NCBI RefSeq assembly: GCF_020991005.1
Contig: NZ_JAJLLW010000005.1
Location: 1 to 64,000, forward strand
Direction: 5' to 3'
DNA length: 64,000 bases
Origin: Halomonas sp. CUBES01
GTDB lineage: Bacteria; Pseudomonadota; Gammaproteobacteria; Pseudomonadales; Halomonadaceae
The notes under the pieces were generated by a model that ran no database searches, was not told where the DNA came from, and saw only the letters and a list, made by a program, of their open reading frames with translations. The translations under genes and the position numbers were made by a program. This document shows positions 35,215 through 44,040 of this stretch, piece by piece (the first letter of the stretch is position 1; every line of letters starts with the position of its first letter).

Positions 35215-36369
35215 ATGCGACGATTCTTGATAGCATTACTGGCAAGTGTAGTGTCGATTCCGGCCGTTCATGCGGAACTGAAGTTTGCCATCGTGGCGCC
35301 GGACAGCGGCCCGGCAGCCTCACTCGGGCAGGGCATGCAGAAGGGCATTGAAACGTATTTTGCCGAGGTCAATGCTGAGGGCGGTGTCAATGGCGAGATG
35401 CTGTCCCTCGCCGCCTTTGACGATCGCTACGACCCCCTCACCGCCGCTCGCCACACCCGCGAGGTGGTGGAAGACGACGATATCCTGGCGGCCATCGGCA
35501 ATGTGGGCACGCCCACCGCCACCGTCACCATACCGATTTACAACGAAGCCAAAACGCTGCTGTTCGGCGCCTTTACCGGCGCAGGCGTGCTGCGTCAATC
35601 GCCCCCCGACCGTTATGTCATCAACTACCGCGCCAGCTACGTTCAGGAAACCGCGGCGATGGTGGACGGCCTGATGGACGCGGGTATCGAGCCGGAGGAA
35701 ATTGCCTTCTTCACCCAGAACGACAGCTTCGGCGACGCCGGCTACAACGGGGCGAAGCAAGCGCTTGAAGCACAGGGCTTTACCGGCACTCAAAACCTCG
35801 CTCACGGGCGTTTTTCGCGCGGGACACGCAACGTCCATCAGGGATTGGCCACCATCCTCCAGGCGGCTGAAACGCCCAAGGCGGTGATTATCGTCGGCAC
35901 CTATGGCCCGGCGGCTGACTTTATCCGCGAAGCGCGCAAGGACATGCCCGATGCGGTGTTCCTCAACGTGTCCTTCGTGGGCAGCCAGGCGCTGTTGAAT
36001 GAGCTGGGTGATCAAGCAGAGGGCGTGATCGTGACCCAGGTGGTGCCGCCACTGGACGCCGACCTGCCCGCCGTTGACGCCTACCGCCAGGCGCTTCAGG
36101 AATATGGCGACGGCAGTGAGCCTGACTTTGTTTCGTTGGAAGGTTATCTGGCCGCCAAGTTGTTTGTGGAAGGCGTGAAAGCCGCCGGCGACTCACCGGA
36201 TCGCGAAGCCATTGTCGACGGGCTGCTGGGGCTGGGAGACGTGGATATCGGTCTTGAAGAACCTCTTCACCTGGCGCGCGACGATCACCAGGCAAGCGAC
36301 AGCGTCTGGCCGACCATCGTTGTCGACGGCCAGTTCGAACGCGTCGAGTGGTCAACGCTGCTGCGCTAA
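35215..36369 (+). CDS. periplasmic ligand-binding protein (branched-chain amino acid type)
   Basis: A 384-aa type I periplasmic binding protein. A signal peptide of about 21 residues (MRRFLIALLASVVSIPAVHA) precedes the Peripla_BP_6 fold, with GVNGEMLSLAAFDDRYDP near residue 60 and typical hinge segments. No ABC permease or ATPase gene is near. Instead a chemoreceptor follows 56 bp downstream, behind a sigma-28-like promoter. The protein may therefore serve ligand sensing for chemotaxis rather than uptake. The ligand is unknown. AGGGAAGGGAC precedes the ATG. Confidence 0.88.
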   Translation: MRRFLIALLASVVSIPAVHAELKFAIVAPDSGPAASLGQGMQKGIETYFAEVNAEGGVNGEMLSLAAFDDRYDPLTAARHTREVVEDDDILAAIGNVGTPTATVTIPIYNEAKTLLFGAFTGAGVLRQSPPDRYVINYRASYVQETAAMVDGLMDAGIEPEEIAFFTQNDSFGDAGYNGAKQALEAQGFTGTQNLAHGRFSRGTRNVHQGLATILQAAETPKAVIIVGTYGPAADFIREARKDMPDAVFLNVSFVGSQALLNELGDQAEGVIVTQVVPPLDADLPAVDAYRQALQEYGDGSEPDFVSLEGYLAAKLFVEGVKAAGDSPDREAIVDGLLGLGDVDIGLEEPLHLARDDHQASDSVWPTIVVDGQFERVEWSTLLR

Positions 36370-36425
36370 GGCATTTAGCCGCAGCTTGATGCGCCATTTT
36401 TCCCTGAGACAAGCGAAATCAGCCA

Positions 36426-38540
36426 ATGAAAAAAACACTCAGCTTACGTGCCATGTTGATCGGCCTGTTCCTGGCCGCCGTGATCGGCGCCGTGGTGCTG
36501 GCGGTGACCGGTTGGACAACCAATCAGCGATTGATCGATTCCCAACGCTACATCACCGGTGAAGTGATGCCGCTGCAGAACGCCAGCCGGCAAATGGTCT
36601 CGACCATGGGCGCCTTTGGACGACGCCACGCCGAGCTGCTGGCCGCCGAGAGCGCCGCCGATCTTGAAGAGATCCCCACCCGGGCAACCCTCGATCAGCG
36701 CTTCCGCCAGGCGCGCGATCAGCTCGCGGCCGACGATGCCGAAACCCGATCCAGCCAGCTGACCACGCTGGATGAACACTACCAAAGCCTGCTGGACAGC
36801 GACGCGTCGCTGGAAAGTGTCCGTCAGGAAGAACTGGCGCTGCAGGCGAGCATGAACGAACAGCTGGCCGAGATGCAGGCGCTGATCGGCGAGGTCATGA
36901 GCAGCGCCGGCGATATCGCCGGGCGGACCGCGCTCGCCCAGGTGCGCGATCAGCGCGCGCTCGAAGATCGCTTGAACGCCTGGCGCAGCGACGGCATGAC
37001 CACCTTGCCCACCGGGCTGCTGGATAACCTGTTCAGCAATGAAGCGGACGTGACCCGGCTGAGCAGCGAGGTGCGCATCGCCGTCGCCATGCTGGCCGAC
37101 CTCGGGCGTCGCCTGATGCAGGTAGAGAGCAAAGACGAACTGGTCAACCTGCGCCATAACCAGATCGGCCAACAGATTGGCCTGGCGCGGCAGTCGCTGG
37201 CGGGCATCATGCGCTCCCCCGGTGTTGATACCGAACAGGCGGCGCTGGTCAACGAGCTGGACGCTATCATCGTCGAATTGGAAAGCCTGATGCTCAGCGA
37301 TGACCGCTCCGTCTACGCGCTGCGTCAGCAGCAGTTGGAGCGCCAGGAGCAGGCTCAGGCGGAGCTGAATAACGTCAGCCAGGCCATGGCGCAGATGGGC
37401 GACGCCCTTACCGATGTGGAGGCCTATGCAGTGGCGCAAGCCGATACCGCCGCCGAGCAGGCCGAAACCCTGGCCAACGCCGGGCGAACCCTGCTGATCG
37501 TGGTAACCCTGGTGGTGATTGCGCTGCTGGCAATCTTCGGCTGGCGCACCATGGTACGCGTGCTGGGCCCGCTGCTGACGATGCGCCAACAGATGGAAAG
37601 CATCAGCGGTGCGGCCGGTGAAAATGCTGATCTGTCGATGCGCCTGGATCTGCAGCGCAATGATGAAGTTGGTCAGACCGCCCAGGCGTTCAACCGCATG
37701 ATGGACACCTTCGAAGGCATGGTGTCGCAGATTCGTGAAAGCGCCGAGGCGATTGCCGCCAGCAGCCGACAGATTGCCTCCGGGAATGAAAACCTCTCCC
37801 AGCGTACCGATCAGCAGGCCGCTTCACTGGCGGAAACCGCGTCGAGCCTTGAGCAGATCACCGCGACGGTCAAGCAGACCGCCGACTACGCCGACCACGC
37901 CAAGGGTGCAAGCAGCAGCGTCGACCAGCGTGCCCGCTCCGCCGGGGATGTGGCTCAGCGCACCACTCAGGCCATGGGCGATATTCGCGAGGCCAGCGAA
38001 AAGATCACCAGCATCATCAAGGCCATCGACGACATCGCCTTCCAGACCAATCTGCTGGCGCTTAACGCCTCGGTAGAGGCCGCCCGGGCCGGTGAGCAGG
38101 GGCGTGGGTTTGCCGTGGTCGCCCAGGAAGTCCGCAAGCTGGCCGGTAGAAGTGCGGAAGAAGCCGCGCAGATCCGCCATCTGGTCGACGACAGCGTGGC
38201 CAAGGTGAGCGAGGGCGAGCACCTGGTGAATGCCTCGAGCTCGCATCTACAGGAGATCGTCGACAGCCTGAGCGAAGTCACACGCTACGTGACGGAAATT
38301 GCCCAGGCGACCCACGAGCAGTCCTCCGGAATCGAGCAGATCAACCAGGCGATTGCCCAGCTGGATCAGGTGACGCACCAGAACGCCCACCTGGTTCAGG
38401 AAGCCTCCACCGAGAGCCAGACCCTCGACGAGCGGGCCAGCGACATGAACCTGCTGGTTAGCCGTTTCAAGGTCGGCGATGGCGCCGGGCAGCGCCATCT
38501 ATCGCTGCCGGAACAGAAACCCGCTCCCCGCCTCAAGTAG
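36426..38540 (+). CDS. methyl-accepting chemotaxis protein
   Basis: A 704-aa chemoreceptor. The first membrane helix is near residues 10-30; a large, mostly helical periplasmic domain covers about 35-350, and the second helix is [18 protein letters not shown] near 360. A HAMP domain follows, then the signalling coiled coil with tip [20 protein letters not shown]. The C-terminus (KPAPRLK) has no CheR-binding pentapeptide. The 320-residue sensor is about twice the length of a four-helix bundle, and it is coded directly after a periplasmic binding protein, so it may sense ligand through that protein. Confidence 0.95.
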   Translation: MKKTLSLRAMLIGLFLAAVIGAVVLAVTGWTTNQRLIDSQRYITGEVMPLQNASRQMVSTMGAFGRRHAELLAAESAADLEEIPTRATLDQRFRQARDQLAADDAETRSSQLTTLDEHYQSLLDSDASLESVRQEELALQASMNEQLAEMQALIGEVMSSAGDIAGRTALAQVRDQRALEDRLNAWRSDGMTTLPTGLLDNLFSNEADVTRLSSEVRIAVAMLADLGRRLMQVESKDELVNLRHNQIGQQIGLARQSLAGIMRSPGVDTEQAALVNELDAIIVELESLMLSDDRSVYALRQQQLERQEQAQAELNNVSQAMAQMGDALTDVEAYAVAQADTAAEQAETLANAGRTLLIVVTLVVIALLAIFGWRTMVRVLGPLLTMRQQMESISGAAGENADLSMRLDLQRNDEVGQTAQAFNRMMDTFEGMVSQIRESAEAIAASSRQIASGNENLSQRTDQQAASLAETASSLEQITATVKQTADYADHAKGASSSVDQRARSAGDVAQRTTQAMGDIREASEKITSIIKAIDDIAFQTNLLALNASVEAARAGEQGRGFAVVAQEVRKLAGRSAEEAAQIRHLVDDSVAKVSEGEHLVNASSSHLQEIVDSLSEVTRYVTEIAQATHEQSSGIEQINQAIAQLDQVTHQNAHLVQEASTESQTLDERASDMNLLVSRFKVGDGAGQRHLSLPEQKPAPRLK

Positions 38541-38549
38541 TCTGTTGAC

Positions 38550-38587
38550 ACACCCGCCGCCCTCACGCAAGGCATGGCGGCGGGTGT
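38550..38587 (+). terminator. strong hairpin after chemoreceptor gene
   Basis: ACACCCGCCGCC (38550-38561) pairs perfectly with GGCGGCGGGTGT (38576-38587), a 12-bp GC-rich stem with a 14-nt loop. No U-run follows, but the position 10 bp after the stop supports termination. Confidence 0.6.
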
Positions 38588-38687
38588 AGTAACGGCCTAC
38601 TACCCGTCTTTTATGGGCGCTTGCTAAGCTCATCTCACACGCGCTCCGCGTGGAACGCCATCGTTGTGGATAACAAGGAGACTTGAG

Positions 38688-39257
38688 ATGAGCAGCAAGC
38701 GCATTCTGATGATTACCGGCGACTTCACCGAAGATTACGAAACCATGGTGCCGTTTCAGGCGCTGATGGCGGTGGGTCACCAAGTGGACGCGGTATGCCC
38801 CGACAAGCGAGCGGGGGACAGCGTGGCCACCGCCATTCACGATTTCGAAGGCGACCAGACCTACACCGAGAAACCCGGCCACCGGTTTGCCCTCAACGCG
38901 ACCTTCGCCGATATCGACCCGGCGGACTACGATGCGCTGGTGGTGCCCGGCGGGCGTGCGCCGGAATATCTTCGCTTAAACAAAGCAGTGCTCACCATGG
39001 TGCAGCACTTCTTCGCGGCCGATAAGCCGGTGGCGGCGATCTGTCACGGCGCGCAGCTGTTAGCCGCTGCCAAGGTGCTGGAAGGCCGGCAGTGCTCGGC
39101 TTACCCCGCCTGCCAGCCCGAGGTCGAGCTTGCCGGCGGCCGCTTTGCCAACCTGGACGTGACCGATGCAGTGACCGACGGCAACCTGGTGACCGCACCG
39201 GCGTGGCCCGCGCATCCGGCCTGGCTTGCCCAGTTCATGGCGGTACTGGATCGCTAG
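38688..39257 (+). CDS. DJ-1/PfpI family protein
   Basis: A 189-aa class I glutamine amidotransferase-fold protein. The nucleophile-elbow motif [15 protein letters not shown] carries the reactive Cys and His near residue 124. [15 protein letters not shown] is the usual preceding strand-turn. Family members act as proteases, glyoxalases or stress-protective hydrolases, and sequence alone does not choose. ATG 38688 has AAGGAGA upstream; an ATG at 38664 lacks one. A 9-bp hairpin follows the stop. Confidence 0.9.
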   Translation: MSSKRILMITGDFTEDYETMVPFQALMAVGHQVDAVCPDKRAGDSVATAIHDFEGDQTYTEKPGHRFALNATFADIDPADYDALVVPGGRAPEYLRLNKAVLTMVQHFFAADKPVAAICHGAQLLAAAKVLEGRQCSAYPACQPEVELAGGRFANLDVTDAVTDGNLVTAPAWPAHPAWLAQFMAVLDR

Positions 39258-39282
39258 GCGCAGGGATCATGTCCCCTGCGCC
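39257..39282 (+). terminator. hairpin after DJ-1 gene
   Basis: GGCGCAGGG (39257-39265) pairs with CCCTGCGCC (39274-39282), a 9-bp stem with an 8-nt loop that touches the stop codon. No U-run follows. Confidence 0.5.
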
Positions 39283-39358
39283 GCGCCGATAACTGGGCGC
39301 GGGGCGATTTGGCCGCTATGCTGATGGCATGGCGGCCAATCTTTCAATGAGGCGTGTG

Positions 39359-39721
39359 ATGTGCAAACTGTTTATTGATGCCGACCCCGCACTGTGGCAA
39401 AGCGCGACTCACTCGCTGCGCATTGACGGCATGGTGACCAGCGTGCGGCTGGAAAACTACTTCTGGCAGATTCTTGAGGAAATCGCCCGGCGCGACGGCA
39501 TGAATACCGCGCAAATGATCACCCGGCTCTACCACGAGTCGATTGCCGCCGGGCACGACCTGGGCAACTTCACCTCATTTCTGCGCGTCTGCGCGCTGCG
39601 CTATCAAGCCCTCCAGCTAAGCGGTGATATACCCACGAGCCTCGAGGTGGCGATCGGGTCGCTGGACGGCGAATCGCTGGTGGGCCAGCAGGGCGCGACT
39701 CGCGCCAATCAGGTGCATTGA
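39359..39721 (+). CDS. ribbon-helix-helix domain-containing protein
   Basis: A 120-aa protein matching the RHH_4-like family, in which a ribbon-helix-helix fold (SVRLENYFWQILEEIARRDG followed by NTAQMITRLYHE) lies centrally. Such proteins usually bind DNA, although this subfamily has not been studied in detail. ATG 39359 is favoured because ATGAGG lies six bases upstream; an in-frame ATG at 39329 lacks a site. It converges on the DUF1499 gene with 4 bp between stops. Confidence 0.8.
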   Translation: MCKLFIDADPALWQSATHSLRIDGMVTSVRLENYFWQILEEIARRDGMNTAQMITRLYHESIAAGHDLGNFTSFLRVCALRYQALQLSGDIPTSLEVAIGSLDGESLVGQQGATRANQVH

Positions 39722-39725
39722 ACGG

Positions 39726-40493
39726 CTATTCGAGCCGTTCCTCAAGTCCGTCAAGAAAGTCCTCGATACGGCGCGCGTTGGTGCCGACGTCGCTGGCACC
39801 CAACCGCGACGCCGAACGCATGTCCACCCTGACGCCGTCTTCCGCGTCGCTCAGGCGGATCACCACGTCATCCTTGAAGCCGAACCAGCGGGTCTCGGCA
39901 GTAGCCTCGAGGGTGCGGTCGCTCACCGCCGCTATCTGCCAGCCGGCCGACTCGACCTCTGACTGGACGGCGCTGAGCACCCGCGATAGCGGTGCCGCCA
40001 CCACCAGCGGTTGTACCTCGGGGTAGGCGTCCTGCTGTTTTCGCGCGGTTTCCCCGCCGGGGTAGTCAACGCCGTTGGGCGCTGATGCCCGGACGTCGCG
40101 CAGCGCGTCAAAGGTCGGCGGGTTTTGGGTATCGGTGGTGATGTCGTGGATCACCGGAACCTGCTGGGCCCGCTGCCACTGCTGCCAGGGCATATACAGC
40201 AGTGCGGCGGTGCCCACGAGCACGCTCACCGCAACGATCCCCGCGCCGGGACGACGCGTGATGGTGCTGACTACCAGCACAACCACGCCAAGCGTAGCGG
40301 CCGCGACGGCGAGGTAGGCGCCATAGCGCAGCAGGCTGAAGGCGCCGCCCAGGCCAAGCAGTTCAGTACGATAGGCCGGGCCCGCTCCGCCCATCAGGAG
40401 CAAGGCCGCCAGCAGCGCCAGAGCGCTCAGCCACGCCAGAATCTTGGGCCAGCGGTCGCCTTTGGGTTGCTGAGGGCTAGGTGGTTTTGTCAT
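39726..40493 (-). CDS. DUF1499 domain-containing membrane protein
   Basis: A 255-aa protein with three predicted N-terminal membrane helices (ILAWLSALALLAALLLMGGA, YGAYLAVAAATLGVVVLVVS, IVAVSVLVGTAALLYMPW). A soluble DUF1499 domain begins at VIHDITTDTQNPPTFDAL. The role of DUF1499 is unknown. The soluble part ends with IRLSDAEDGVRVDMRSASRLG, typical of the family. It lies between two small DNA-binding-like genes, with no operon partner. Confidence 0.85.
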   Translation of the reverse strand: MTKPPSPQQPKGDRWPKILAWLSALALLAALLLMGGAGPAYRTELLGLGGAFSLLRYGAYLAVAAATLGVVVLVVSTITRRPGAGIVAVSVLVGTAALLYMPWQQWQRAQQVPVIHDITTDTQNPPTFDALRDVRASAPNGVDYPGGETARKQQDAYPEVQPLVVAAPLSRVLSAVQSEVESAGWQIAAVSDRTLEATAETRWFGFKDDVVIRLSDAEDGVRVDMRSASRLGASDVGTNARRIEDFLDGLEERLE

Positions 40494-40596
40494 GCTTTTC
40501 TCCTGACGAATAACGCGTTAATCCACTCATAGGTCTTCAGCATAACCAGCCCTGCCAGGGTATGCCTGTTTTCCTGCAACGAGAACGCCGATCACG

Positions 40597-40956
40597 ATGA
40601 CCCCTACTGACACTGCCCCCGCGCTTTCCGACCAGGTGCGCGCGCTGCTGACCGACAAGCCCAGTGGCGAATTGCCCATGACCTACCAGCAGGTGGCGAG
40701 GGCGCTGGGACTCGAACCACCGCGCACCATTCAGCGTGTGGCCCAGGCGATCGAGCAACTGATGGACGAGGATGTCGCCGCCGGGCGGCCGATGATCGCG
40801 GCCCTGGTGGTCAGCCGCCGTAACGACCTGCCCGCCGAGGGCTTCTTTGAACACGCAGTGGCGCTGGGTCGATTTCCCGCCGACCCGGAACAGTACGAAG
40901 CGCTGTACATCACCGAACGGGAGCGGGCGCTCAGGTTCAGAGGCCAGTCGCGCTGA
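40597..40956 (+). CDS. uncharacterised small protein with possible helix-turn-helix start
   Basis: A 119-aa protein that I cannot name. The N-terminal half (PMTYQQVARALGLEPPRTIQ) looks like a winged-helix or helix-turn-helix segment, and PMIAALVVSRRNDLPAEGFF resembles a short strand-rich region. No membrane segment is present. Its ATG at 40597 follows AACGAGAACG, a weak ribosome site. The stop lies 2 bp from the convergent DUF3820 gene. It is probably a conserved gene in related bacteria. Confidence 0.65.
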   Translation: MTPTDTAPALSDQVRALLTDKPSGELPMTYQQVARALGLEPPRTIQRVAQAIEQLMDEDVAAGRPMIAALVVSRRNDLPAEGFFEHAVALGRFPADPEQYEALYITERERALRFRGQSR

Positions 40957-40958
40957 CG

Positions 40959-41198
40959 TTATCCCTGGCGCAGCGGGGTGAGCAGATCGCTCAGGCCGTT
41001 GTGGTCGATTTCATGCATCAGGTGGAGCAGCTGGCCGATTTCCCCGGCAGGGAACCCCTCCCGGGCAAACCAGTTAAGGTACGGCCCAGGCAGGTCGGCG
41101 ATAAGCCGGCCTTCATACTTGCCGAAGGGCATGGTGCGGGTCACCAGCTTTTCAAGGTCTTGCGGGTTCACGTGGGCGATCCTTTCGTGTGCATTCAT
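40959..41198 (-). CDS. DUF3820 family protein
   Basis: A 79-aa protein of DUF3820, also called QSregVF after a quorum-sensing regulated Pseudomonas member. The signature is [21 protein letters not shown], followed by a helical C-terminus. The length is normal. It converges on the preceding small gene. Its start lies 86 bp before that of the divergent VOC gene. The biochemical function is not known. Confidence 0.85.
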   Translation of the reverse strand: MNAHERIAHVNPQDLEKLVTRTMPFGKYEGRLIADLPGPYLNWFAREGFPAGEIGQLLHLMHEIDHNGLSDLLTPLRQG

Positions 41199-41284
41199 GC
41201 ACCTTTTATAGCGTCAAGACGCTATCATCAAGCCATCGCTTTCAGATAACGCGATTCATCAGACCAACGCCACAGGAGACAACC

Positions 41285-41710
41285 ATGAGCCTATCCCCTT
41301 TTCATCTGGCAATCCCCGTCTATGACCTGAGTGCGGCGCGGGCCTTCTACAACGATGTATTTGGCCTGAGTGAAGGGCGCTCCAGCGACCACTGGGTGGA
41401 CTTCGACTTTTTCGGACACCAGCTGGTCATTCACGAACACCCCAAAACCCCCGGGCAGGAAGCCGTCCACACCAACCCGGTCGATGGGCACGACGTGCCG
41501 GTGCCGCATTTTGGCGTGGTGCTGGGCTGGGAGGAGTGGGAAGCGCTGGCCGAGCGTTTGAAGGCCCGCGCTACCCCGTTCGTGATCGAGCCCTACGTGC
41601 GCTTCAAGGGCGAAGTGGGCGAGCAGGCCACCATGTTCCTGCTCGACCCCTGCGGCAACGCGCTGGAATTCAAGGCCTTCAAGGACATGAGCCAGCTATT
41701 TGCCAAGTAA
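41285..41710 (+). CDS. VOC family (glyoxalase-like) protein
   Basis: A 141-aa vicinal-oxygen-chelate protein. The first half starts [20 protein letters not shown] with the metal-ligand His, and the second carries HFGVVL and [14 protein letters not shown] with the usual Glu ligand. The fold supports glyoxalase, dioxygenase or resistance functions, and the substrate is open. ATG 41285 follows CAGGAGAC; the open frame extends to 41189 without a site. It converges on the AraC regulator with 9 bp between stops. Confidence 0.9.
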   Translation: MSLSPFHLAIPVYDLSAARAFYNDVFGLSEGRSSDHWVDFDFFGHQLVIHEHPKTPGQEAVHTNPVDGHDVPVPHFGVVLGWEEWEALAERLKARATPFVIEPYVRFKGEVGEQATMFLLDPCGNALEFKAFKDMSQLFAK

Positions 41711-41719
41711 CGGCACCGC

Positions 41720-42637
41720 TCAGCGGCGCAGGGCGTGTTCCTGGCGACGATGCTGCAACGGCGCGTCGCCGAAATAGCGCTTATAGTCACGGCTGAACTG
41801 CGACACGCTGCGGTAGCCTACTGCCTGGGCCGCCTGGCTGACGTTGTGATCATCCTGAAGCAGCAGCTGCTGGGCCTTGATCAGGCGCAGCTGCTTGATG
41901 TACTGCGCCGGCGAGGCGCGAGTAATCTGCTTGAAGTGCTGGTGAAACGTCGAAGGGCTCATGCTGGCCTGTCGCGCCAGCTGCTCGACGCTGTAGTCGT
42001 CCGCAAAGTCGCGGTGCAGCGACGACAGCACCTGAACGATGCGGGCGTAGTGACCCTGCCCACGTACCAGTGCCCTCAGCGCCGGCCCCTGCTCGCCCTT
42101 CAATGCTTCGAACACTACATCGCGTATCCGCGCCCTGCCCATGGTGGTGCACTCGGCCGGCGAATGCAGGGCGCGCGCCAGGCGCAGTACCGCCGCCTGC
42201 ATGCCCGGATCCATGGCGACCGACGCCATCGGCAGCGTTGCCTGTTGCTGATCGGGTGGCTCGCCCATGGTGGTCACCATCTCGCTGAGCAGCGCAGGTT
42301 CCAGCTGGATCGACACGCCCAGCAGAGGCGCCTCGGGAGAGCCGTAGGTTTCGCACTCAAACGGCAGCGGCAAGGTTTGTACCAGGTACTGGCCAGGATC
42401 GTAGTGAATTTCCCTATCGCCCAGATAGCCGATCTTCCGCCCCTGGGCGATGAAAATCAGGCTAGGCTGATAAAGCAGCGGCGTCCGAGGCTGGTGGCGA
42501 TCCAGGCTCAGCAACGATACGCCGCTAAGTGCGCTAGCCGTCATGCCCTGCTGGGTGATCAGTGGTGTAATGCATTCCGCCAGTTCGCCAGCGGTATCCG
42601 CCGCATGGGGTATCGGGTTGGAAACGTCATTCAGCAT
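41720..42637 (-). CDS. AraC family transcriptional regulator
   Basis: A 305-aa regulator. An N-terminal AraC_N-type domain (PSLIFIAQGRKIGYLGDREI) precedes two helix-turn-helix repeats near the C-terminus, recognised by SMSPSTFHQHFKQITRASPAQY and the second HTH AVGYRSVSQFSRDYKRYFGD. ATG 42637 is chosen because GAGG lies 5 nt upstream; a GTG at 42643 overlaps that site. It is divergent from the alcohol dehydrogenase at 42839 with a 201-bp spacer, so it probably activates it, similar to YqhC-YqhD in E. coli. Confidence 0.9.
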   Translation of the reverse strand: MLNDVSNPIPHAADTAGELAECITPLITQQGMTASALSGVSLLSLDRHQPRTPLLYQPSLIFIAQGRKIGYLGDREIHYDPGQYLVQTLPLPFECETYGSPEAPLLGVSIQLEPALLSEMVTTMGEPPDQQQATLPMASVAMDPGMQAAVLRLARALHSPAECTTMGRARIRDVVFEALKGEQGPALRALVRGQGHYARIVQVLSSLHRDFADDYSVEQLARQASMSPSTFHQHFKQITRASPAQYIKQLRLIKAQQLLLQDDHNVSQAAQAVGYRSVSQFSRDYKRYFGDAPLQHRRQEHALRR

Positions 42638-42838
42638 GCCCACCTCATGGTCGTGTTTCCCTTAAATAAGACGATTATGGCATTTATCTTCGATTGTCTT
42701 GTTATTTTATACCGGTGATATGGAGAATTGAGCAAAAGTTTCGTAGCTTCGTTCATCGCTAACTCGCCCCATCGGGTCGATAATGGGTAGCCATCCCCGT
42801 CGTTGAGGGGGATCACAGGAATAAAGGAGCTTCATTCG

Positions 42839-43885
42839 ATGAGCCAAGCAAAAGCCTATGCGGCTTTTTCCGCCGAAAAACCCCTAGCCCCGTTTACCTT
42901 TGACCGTCGCGAGCCCCGCCCGGACGATGTCGCCATCGACATCATGTACTGCGGCGTTTGCCACAGTGACCTGCACTTTGCGCGCAATGACTGGGGCATG
43001 ACCCAGTACCCCATTGTGCCCGGTCACGAAATCGTCGGCCGCGTGACGTCTGTAGGCGACAAGGTCACCCGCTTCAAGGAAGGTGACATCGTCGGCGTTG
43101 GCTGCATGGTCGATTCCTGCCGCACCTGCTCGGCCTGCCAGGAAGGCGTCGAGCAGTACTGCCTGAATGGGTTCACCATGACCTATGGCAGCGAAGACCG
43201 TCAGGACGCCACCATGACCCAGGGCGGTTACTCCAGCAAGATTGTGGTAAGCGACCACTTCGTACTGAAAATGCCCGATGGCATTGACCTGGCGTCCGCC
43301 GCCCCGATCCTGTGCGCCGGTATCACCACCTACTCACCGCTCAAGCATCACGGCGTGGGCAAGGGCCACAAGGTTGGCGTGATCGGCATGGGTGGTCTGG
43401 GTCATATGGGCGTCAAGCTGGCCAAGGCGCTGGGCGCTGAAGTCACCGTGTTTACCCGCTCGGATGCCAAGGTCGAAGAAGCCAAGCGTAACGGCGCCGA
43501 CCACGTCGTGGTGTCCAGCGACCAGGCGCAGATGGACGCCGTGGCGGAAACCTTCGACTTCATGCTCGATACCGTGCCGGTTCAGCACGACCTCAACCCC
43601 TACCTGGCGTCTCTGAAGTATGACGGCACGCACATCCTGGTGGGGCTGCTGGAGCCGATCGAACCGGCTATCGAAGGTTTCAACCTGATATTCAAGCGCC
43701 GCGTGGTCGCCGGCTCGCTGATCGGCGGCATCGCCGAAACCGAAGAGGTGCTCCAGCTGTGCGCTGACCAGGGCATTACCTGCGATGTTGAAATGCTGGA
43801 TATCCACAACATCAACGAAGGCTTCGAGCGCATGGAAAAAGGCGACGTGCGCTATCGTTTCGTGATCGACATGGCCACCCTGTAA
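42839..43885 (+). CDS. zinc-dependent NAD(P) alcohol dehydrogenase (YahK/CAD-like)
   Basis: A 348-aa zinc alcohol dehydrogenase. Catalytic zinc ligands lie in YCGVCHSDLH and GHEIVGRV, and structural zinc cysteines in VDSCRTCSACQEGVEQYC. The cofactor motif is GVIGMGGLGHMGV. The family reduces aldehydes with NADPH, including cinnamyl-type and short-chain aldehydes. ATG 42839 has AAAGGAGC nearby; an upstream in-frame start at 42803 is unlikely. It is divergent from an AraC regulator. A strong terminator follows 35 bp after the stop. Confidence 0.93.
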   Translation: MSQAKAYAAFSAEKPLAPFTFDRREPRPDDVAIDIMYCGVCHSDLHFARNDWGMTQYPIVPGHEIVGRVTSVGDKVTRFKEGDIVGVGCMVDSCRTCSACQEGVEQYCLNGFTMTYGSEDRQDATMTQGGYSSKIVVSDHFVLKMPDGIDLASAAPILCAGITTYSPLKHHGVGKGHKVGVIGMGGLGHMGVKLAKALGAEVTVFTRSDAKVEEAKRNGADHVVVSSDQAQMDAVAETFDFMLDTVPVQHDLNPYLASLKYDGTHILVGLLEPIEPAIEGFNLIFKRRVVAGSLIGGIAETEEVLQLCADQGITCDVEMLDIHNINEGFERMEKGDVRYRFVIDMATL

Positions 43886-43920
43886 CGCCTGAATGCACGT
43901 CTTTTAACTAGCTTACCTTG

Positions 43921-43962
43921 ACGCCCGTTGGCGAGTGACCCCTCGCCAACGGGCGTTTTTTA
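43921..43962 (+). terminator. intrinsic terminator of the alcohol dehydrogenase gene
   Basis: ACGCCCGTTGGCGAG (43921-43935) pairs perfectly with CTCGCCAACGGGCGT (43942-43956) around a 6-nt loop and runs into TTTTTAT. It is the strongest intrinsic terminator in the window. Confidence 0.95.
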
Positions 43963-43972
43963 TAAATTCTAC

Positions 43973-43999
43973 TTTATTTTGTCCGACAGTAGCCGATAA
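43973..43999 (+). promoter_or_regulatory. sigma-28 (FliA)-like promoter for the second chemoreceptor
   Basis: GCCGATAA at 43992-43999 is a perfect flagellar sigma -10, with TTTA at 43973-43976 positioned 15 nt upstream. The ATG at 44041 gives a leader of about 35 nt. Confidence 0.65.
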
Positions 44000-44040
44000 T
44001 CGTTGATACTCTCATTTAAAAAAGCAAAGGGATCAACGGG

